Source of the DNA: a bacterium
GTDB lineage: Bacteria; AUK180
Direction: 5' to 3'
DNA: 11,623 nt
Assembly (NCBI GenBank): GCA_030622125.1
Contig: JAUXGM010000070.1
Span: forward strand, 1-11,623
A program made the position numbers and the translations under genes. The notes under the pieces were generated by a model. The model did no database searches. It had not been told where the DNA came from and worked only from the letters and a program-made list of their open reading frames with translations. Positions 6,958 through 11,623 of this stretch are shown here, piece after piece (the first letter of the stretch is position 1; every line of letters starts with the position of its first letter).

Positions 6958-9900
6958 AATATTTCTGATTTTTTTTTTGTTTTAATATTATTCATATCAA
7001 TCAAACTGTTTATACCGATTTTTTTGAGAAATAATTTTGATTTCAGATATAAAAAACTTGGAATCAAAAGCGGTAAATTAACATTTTTTGATGGAAAGAT
7101 CAATATATATGGAATAGATACCGAAATAAGATCACTTTCCATAAGGAAAATTTCTCCAAAGGGCATTTTCTTAGAGATCAATTCTCCAAAATTTTATCTT
7201 GAAGATATGGATTTTTTAAAAAAGATAAAAACAACGGACAGTAAAGCAAAATTATTTGTAAAAATAAAAAATGGGATACTTTTTTACAAGGAAAAAAATA
7301 TCGGTTCTTTTAATATTACAATTGATAAAAAAGGTATGATCGGAAATTTTCATAATTATATTTTGAAATGTCTATTTACATACTCAATGGATAATTTTTC
7401 TATTAGGTTTTCAAAAATTCCGTTCCTAAAAGAATTTAGTTTAGATTATGATCTCAATAATAAAAAGGGCGGTTTTAACAGTGCTCTCTTTTCAGGAGAA
7501 ATAACCAAACAAAAAAATAACTATCTCATTAATGGCAAAAATATTTCAGTTTACATTCAAAAAGGCAACATTGATATTAAAAAATTAGTCTATAAGGACT
7601 TTCAATTTAAAGGAAATATTAATCGTGAGAAAGGAATTTTGCTCGGAACAATTACAAGAGAATCTATGAAAAAAATCAATTTGCAGATAAGTAAAAAAAA
7701 TGCAAATATAATAGCATCGGATGGTACAAAACTTTTAACGATCCTTCCAAACGGCAACATCAACGGTTCCTTATTCTTAAATGATATTATAGGTTCTTCC
7801 CTCGACGGTAACCTTACAATTAATGGTAACATCAAAAAAACAGCAAAGATCGGATTTCAAAATATATCGTTGAACGGGCAATACATTGATTCTCTTTCCG
7901 GCTTAATTGATTTTGAAAAGAAAACATTACTTTTAAAAAATACGGGGCAAAAGATCACCATCTTTGTAAAAAATAACTTTTCTCTGTTTGAATGTTCAAT
8001 ATTCGATTATGATTTTTCATTTATCGCCGATCAAATAAGATCTATTACAAAAATTCCTATATCAACGGGGAAATTTGAAAATCTTGTCTGGTATATAAAG
8101 AGCGTAAATAATATGTACGGACACGGAAAAATAGTGAATATATCCAATAAATACATAAAAAAAGGAGCATTATTTTTTAAGAGGGAAGAATATCGGGATT
8201 TTTATACCTTTAAATTTAATTTTAATGACTATGCCTTATCGGGTAAATATGAAAAAGGTGAAATATTCGGTGATGGCGGAGGAACTATTTCGTTTAATGA
8301 TCTTCTTATATTTAAAGGATGCAGTTCATTCTCATATAAAAAAGATTTTACTTTTATCGATATAAAAAGCGGAAATTTAATTTTGGCAGAAAAGGAACTT
8401 CCAATCTCAGGTCGTATGGAATTTGAAAAAAACAAATTATACTTTAAGAAATTCAAATTACTGAACGGCAACATTAACGGAAGTATCGATCTAAAAAATA
8501 ATTCTTCTATCTCTACTATTGTGGATCTTAGTGAAATTGATGCACGACTTCCTGCAAAGAATGCAGTGGAATTCGGCAGAAGGAATAAAAACTTCTATCT
8601 GATAATTGATGGCAGCAATTTTTATTCTAATCTTATCTTTAGAAAATCGGATGTAATGATAAATAAGGTAAGATTCGAGTATGAAAAATTCAAACTTTAT
8701 TTTTCCGGTGATTATACAAAAAATATTCTTAATGGTTTTATGGAAGTAAATTATAATGAAATTTCAACAACAGGCAATGTTGCTTTTAATGGGAAAAGAG
8801 CATCCGGTTTATATCTGATCGATTCTCTAAAATATAGAAAAAATGAATTAAAAAACGGGTATGTAGAATTTAAACTTGGAGGTAAAATATATTTTGAAGG
8901 TAATTTTTCCGACCGATTAAGTTTTGACGGTCTATATACCGAGGAAGATCTTTCATTGTGTTTAAGATTGAACAATGTTGCATTAAGAGATATTTTTATT
9001 GATATGATCTATATTTCGGGAGACCTAAAATTGAATATAAAGGATGGAAATTTTGAAATATTAGGCGATGTTAACGGTACGGGAGATAGTATAAAAACGA
9101 AATTGTGGAATAGCGGACCTTTTAATTATTCAACTATCTTTGATTATAAGGATAAAAAATTAAATCTTGACTTTCTATTCATGAAGGGAAATAATCTTTG
9201 GATCATAGCTAAAGGCAATATTTCTTCTCAAAGGAACTATTGTCTAAGTTTCAATAAACTTATTTTAAAAAATGGTGAAAGGATACTTAATACTTCAGGG
9301 AATATCACAAGGATAAATGACTATTATCTTTTAGAACTTAATAGTTCAAAATTTAATTATGGTATAGATCTTTCTTTTTCAAGATTAAAATGGAATACAA
9401 TTACCGGAAATGTTTTTAAACTGGACAACCTTGTAGTTGATCTTGGGGTTGAAAAAATTTCAATGAAAGATATAAATGGAAAGATTGCTTCAAGCAAAAT
9501 AACGGGCAAATTTTCAGATGTGAATTTATTCGGTAAGATCATTGAAAATGGTAGGATTAGAATTGATATTTCGGAAAAAAACAGAATAATATTCGGCTTA
9601 TTTGAGCAGCTGAAAAAAAGAGAAACTGAATTTCTTAATGGTGATATAAGATATAGGGATCAAAAGTTTTACATAGACGATCTTCATTATTTTGGAGATG
9701 GCGGGAAACTTTCATTAAGGGGGACAATATCGGAGCACTATGCACTAACTTTGTATCTACGATCTTTTCTATTGGACAAAAAATTTGCCGATTTTCATAT
9801 TAAAAATAGATTTTCAGGTGAAATAAGTTTGGGCGGCTTGCTATCTAAACCGGAAGTATTTATGACCATAAATAGTAAAGATGGTAAAATCAACAAATTA

Positions 9901-11253
9901 AAATATAAGAAATTTACTCTCTCCTGCTATCTTGACAGAAATCTTTTGAGAATAAATCATTTTATATTTGAAACAAGGCTTTCACGGTTTCAGGTAAGTA
10001 ACGATACAAAAATATATTTGAAAAATATATATGCACATAAAGATTACCACTTAGGACTTTCAGGATATCTTTATATTGAGGATCTAAAAAAGATCTTTCC
10101 GAATATCATTTCATCGGGAAAAGGTATTATAAATATTGATGCTGCTTATCAGCCGGCGGGAAAAGTTCCTCTTACCGGTAAGGTCATTATTGATGGTAAA
10201 ATGAGATTAAGGCAGACATTTGAAAGGATCGAAGCAAAGGATCTGCTTTTACATTTTAGAAAAGACGGTATTTTTGAAAAGAAGGGGACTTTCTATGTTG
10301 ATGGTTATCCCGTTACAATAAAAAATGATGAGCAAAAAAATAATTTAAATTTTATTTTTAATAGACAATTCAGATTTAATCTTCCTTCTCTCGGTTTATC
10401 TATTCTTTGTAAAGGTACGGTTGGCATAAAATTTGACGAAAATATTGAAATTTTTTCTAATGATCTTTCCATAGCAGAAGGAAGTTTTCATTATAATCCA
10501 TTTGAATCCATAAAAAAAAGTAAAAAAGAATTGCCGATAAAACTAAATTTAGCGATCATTTTTAAATCGGTAAGATTTTATAACTTTTTCTATGACGGAG
10601 AAATTTATGGAAATATTGAACTTACCGGAAATTTGAATGCTCCTACACTAAGAGGAAATATAAACGGTTCTGCCGGTACTATTAAATTTTATGGGCGAAC
10701 ATTCAACATTGAAACCGGTAAGTTAACAATAGATCGTCATAGTTTTTTAAATTTAGTTGCTTCAAATGATTTTTTTATTGACAGAAAATATTTCGTTACA
10801 ATAAATCTTAGCGGGCAGTTGAAAAAACCAAATCTGGTAATTTCATCCATTCCCGAAAAAGATATAAAGACATTAAAGTCGGCTCTTTTTTCAAAAGGTT
10901 CTGTTGTAACCGGTTTGGATCTTCTCATTTCAAAATTGGAAACCCCGGATGATTTTTCCGGTTCAATCTTATTCAATGTTCAAAAATATGTGCAATTTAC
11001 CAACCTTAAAGTAGATATCAAATCTCCGATCTTAAAAAATTCTCCGACTGATAATGTGACATTTTCACTGATGAGCCACATAAAAAAATTTTCTATTGGA
11101 ACAAGATTTTCATTTATAAGAGAAGATGATGATAGTATTAGATTCTCTCCGGAATTTAATTTGAGTTTTAGGTATAACAGATTACTACAATTTAATTTTT
11201 TTATCGGTGGCGAAAAAAGGAGTATGCTTTTTGCTCCTGCAATTACTTTTTGA
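6941..11253 (+). CDS. tamB: TamB/AsmA-like intermembrane protein, frame broken at a T10 run
   Basis: This is a giant beta-rich protein of the TamB (DUF490) family, which bridges inner and outer membranes and takes part in outer-membrane assembly and lipid transport. From the TTG at 6941 with one extra T, it is 1437 residues. The restored N-terminus is MKKNHKIFLIFF followed by FVLILFISIKLFIPIFL, a clear inner-membrane anchor. Long AsmA-like repeats of short beta strands then fill about 35-1100, and a C-terminal DUF490 region follows to the end, with the hallmark NAPTLRGNINGSAGTIKFYG (near 1230), LTIDRHSFLNLVAS and the phrase LSGQLKKPNLVISSIPEKD. It ends in APAITF, with a terminal Phe as in outer-membrane targets and E. 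coli TamB. The uninterrupted frame only begins after the clpC stop (6958) and has no usual start before the TTG at 7024; see the T run at 6969-6978. No TamA/BamA partner is in the window. Family assignment is firm; the N-terminal structure needs the frameshift. Confidence 0.85.
6969..6978 (+). other. T10 homopolymer at the tamB frame break
   Basis: Ten consecutive T lie in the codons for the tamB membrane anchor. With ten T, the frame opened by the TTG at 6941 ends after 14 codons (TAA 6983-6985). With eleven T it joins the 1400-codon tamB frame and gives an unbroken membrane helix. The run ends in T TTT TTG, which also fits the X XXY YYZ pattern for -1 ribosomal slippage and would lead into the same frame. 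Error, phase variation, polymerase slippage and ribosomal frameshifting all fit. Confidence 0.75.
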
Positions 11254-11261
11254 AGGAAGAA

Positions 11262-11272
11262 TCCGGGACACA
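11262..11272 (+). repeat. Direct repeat TCCGGGACACA, copy 1
   Basis: An exact 11-base match to 11514-11524. It lies nine bases after the tamB stop, just before the heptad tract. The two copies bracket the low-complexity segment and may mark the ends of an inserted or duplicated element. Confidence 0.55.
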
Positions 11273-11283
11273 CCTAAAAATAC

Positions 11284-11365
11284 AAGTCAAAAGTCAAAGG
11301 TCGAAGGTTCAAGGTCAAAAAGGTCGAAGGTTCAAGGTCAAAAAGTTCAAGGTTCAAGGTTAAAA
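11284..11365 (+). repeat. Purine-rich tandem repeat, period 23 built from heptads
   Basis: The tract is built from variants of a seven-base word: AAGTCAA, AGGTCGA, AGGTTCA and AGGTCAA. Two copies of a 23-base unit (11296-11318 and 11319-11341) are identical, and a third (11342-11363) is degenerate with GTTC for GTCG. Array growth by slippage or unequal exchange is the simplest explanation. It is not a CRISPR: there are no unique spacers. Confidence 0.85.
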
Positions 11366-11400
11366 ATCAAGAAAAAATATTATACATGCTCTTGCATTTC

Positions 11401-11435
11401 AACTCGAAACTCTCAATTCTCAACTCTCAACTATC
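11401..11435 (+). repeat. Heptad tandem repeat AACTCTC
   Basis: Five consecutive heptads read AACTCGA, AACTCTC, AATTCTC, AACTCTC and AACTATC. The period equals that of the purine-rich tract 40 bp upstream, but the words are different and the strand composition is pyrimidine-rich, so it is not its reverse complement. Confidence 0.75.
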
Positions 11436-11513
11436 TACTGCCTCTAACCTCTGTATTTCCTTATTGCTTTGTTTATATTGTTTTCGGGAGGTCTATCGTT
11501 GTCTAATGTAGAG

Positions 11514-11524
11514 TCCGGGACACA
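11514..11524 (+). repeat. Direct repeat TCCGGGACACA, copy 2
   Basis: An exact second copy of the 11-base word at 11262-11272. It lies five bases before the 51-nt hairpin, whose arm begins with the related GGGACGCAC. Confidence 0.55.
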
Positions 11525-11529
11525 GTCTT

Positions 11530-11580
11530 GGGACGCACCTTCGGAGTTTATCCCGTATCTGATACGGGAAGGTACGTCCC
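11530..11580. repeat. 51-nt imperfect palindrome, REP/MITE-like hairpin
   Basis: An outer 12-bp stem pairs GGGACGCACCTT (11530-11541) with AAGGTACGTCCC (11569-11580), with one C-A mismatch. An inner 7-bp stem pairs CCCGTAT (11552-11558) with ATACGGG (11562-11568) around a CTG loop. A ten-base one-sided bulge (11542-11551) separates them on the left. Such bulged GC-rich palindromes in AT-rich genomes resemble REP elements mobilised by single-strand (Y1/RAYT) transposases. The T-rich DNA after it is not immediate, so a terminator role is less likely. No transposase is in the window. Confidence 0.7.
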
Positions 11581-11623
11581 GCCTGTTTTCTGAGTTTGTA
11601 TTTGTCTTTTTTTCATTGTCAAT

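Larger units (their letters stand above)
11254..11623. other. 370-bp gene-free repeat-rich region
   Basis: No gene is supported here. The region holds a direct repeat, purine-rich period-7 repeats, a second pyrimidine-rich heptad tract, an unremarkable stretch (about 11440-11510) and a strong hairpin near the end. No clear intrinsic terminator follows tamB directly. The composition differs sharply from the coding region, suggesting an inserted or repeat-derived segment between operons. Confidence 0.75.

Noticed and set aside
7024-7026. TTG 7024 as the true tamB start
   Set aside because: It has no ribosome binding site, and it would delete the hydrophobic anchor coded just upstream in the same frame.
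11284-11365. CRISPR array
   Set aside because: The repeats are contiguous with no unique spacers and no cas genes are present.
11207-11506. A 99-codon open frame across the end of tamB and the repeats
   Set aside because: It overlaps tamB in another frame and its middle is only translated heptad repeat (KVEGSRSKRSKVQGQ). There is no family match and no ribosome binding site is needed to explain it.

Overview
This AT-rich window comes from a bacterium with two membranes. The evidence is a TamB-type intermembrane protein and a SppA protease fused to an outer-membrane-barrel-like domain. The ClpC-type (not ClpA or ClpB) unfoldase, the strong A/T codon bias and the low-complexity heptad repeats at the right end suggest an uncultivated lineage near the FCB group (Cloacimonadota or WOR-3-like). 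That placement is inference; no rRNA or other phylogenetic marker is present.

Layout: positions 1-150 hold two back-to-back consensus promoters. One drives rightward nrdR (151-621). The other points left to a gene beyond the edge, whose ribosome binding site is visible at positions 4-9. nrdR converges with, and overlaps by 16 bp, a leftward Hanks-type kinase gene with degenerate motifs (606-1427). Across an 80-bp divergent spacer, a rightward four-gene unit begins: an unrecognised protein with a C-terminal winged helix (1508-2260), a double-domain SppA protease with an N-terminal barrel-like extension (2220-4499), a ClpC AAA+ unfoldase (4501-6957) and a very large TamB/AsmA-like protein (6941-11253). 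The genes overlap by 41 bp, are separated by 1 bp, and overlap by 17 bp, so they are very probably co-transcribed and translationally coupled. The shared theme is envelope biogenesis and protein quality control. The kinase and the winged-helix protein, head to head at its start, are plausible regulators.

The last 370 bp carry no gene. They hold period-7 low-complexity repeats, a direct repeat (TCCGGGACACA) and a near-perfect 51-nt hairpin that looks like a REP/MITE-type element.

The most notable signals are: (1) the tamB reading frame is broken in its signal-anchor codons at a run of ten T. A good ribosome binding site and TTG start lie in one frame and the rest of the protein in another, so one extra T or a -1 shift restores a full N-terminus. 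(2) nrdR and the winged-helix gene both have near-perfect -35/-10 promoters whose -10 box ends exactly five bases before the ATG, implying leaderless mRNAs. The left-edge promoter shows the same five-base spacing to an ATG opening an 18-codon ORF. (3) A protease is fused to a barrel-like domain.
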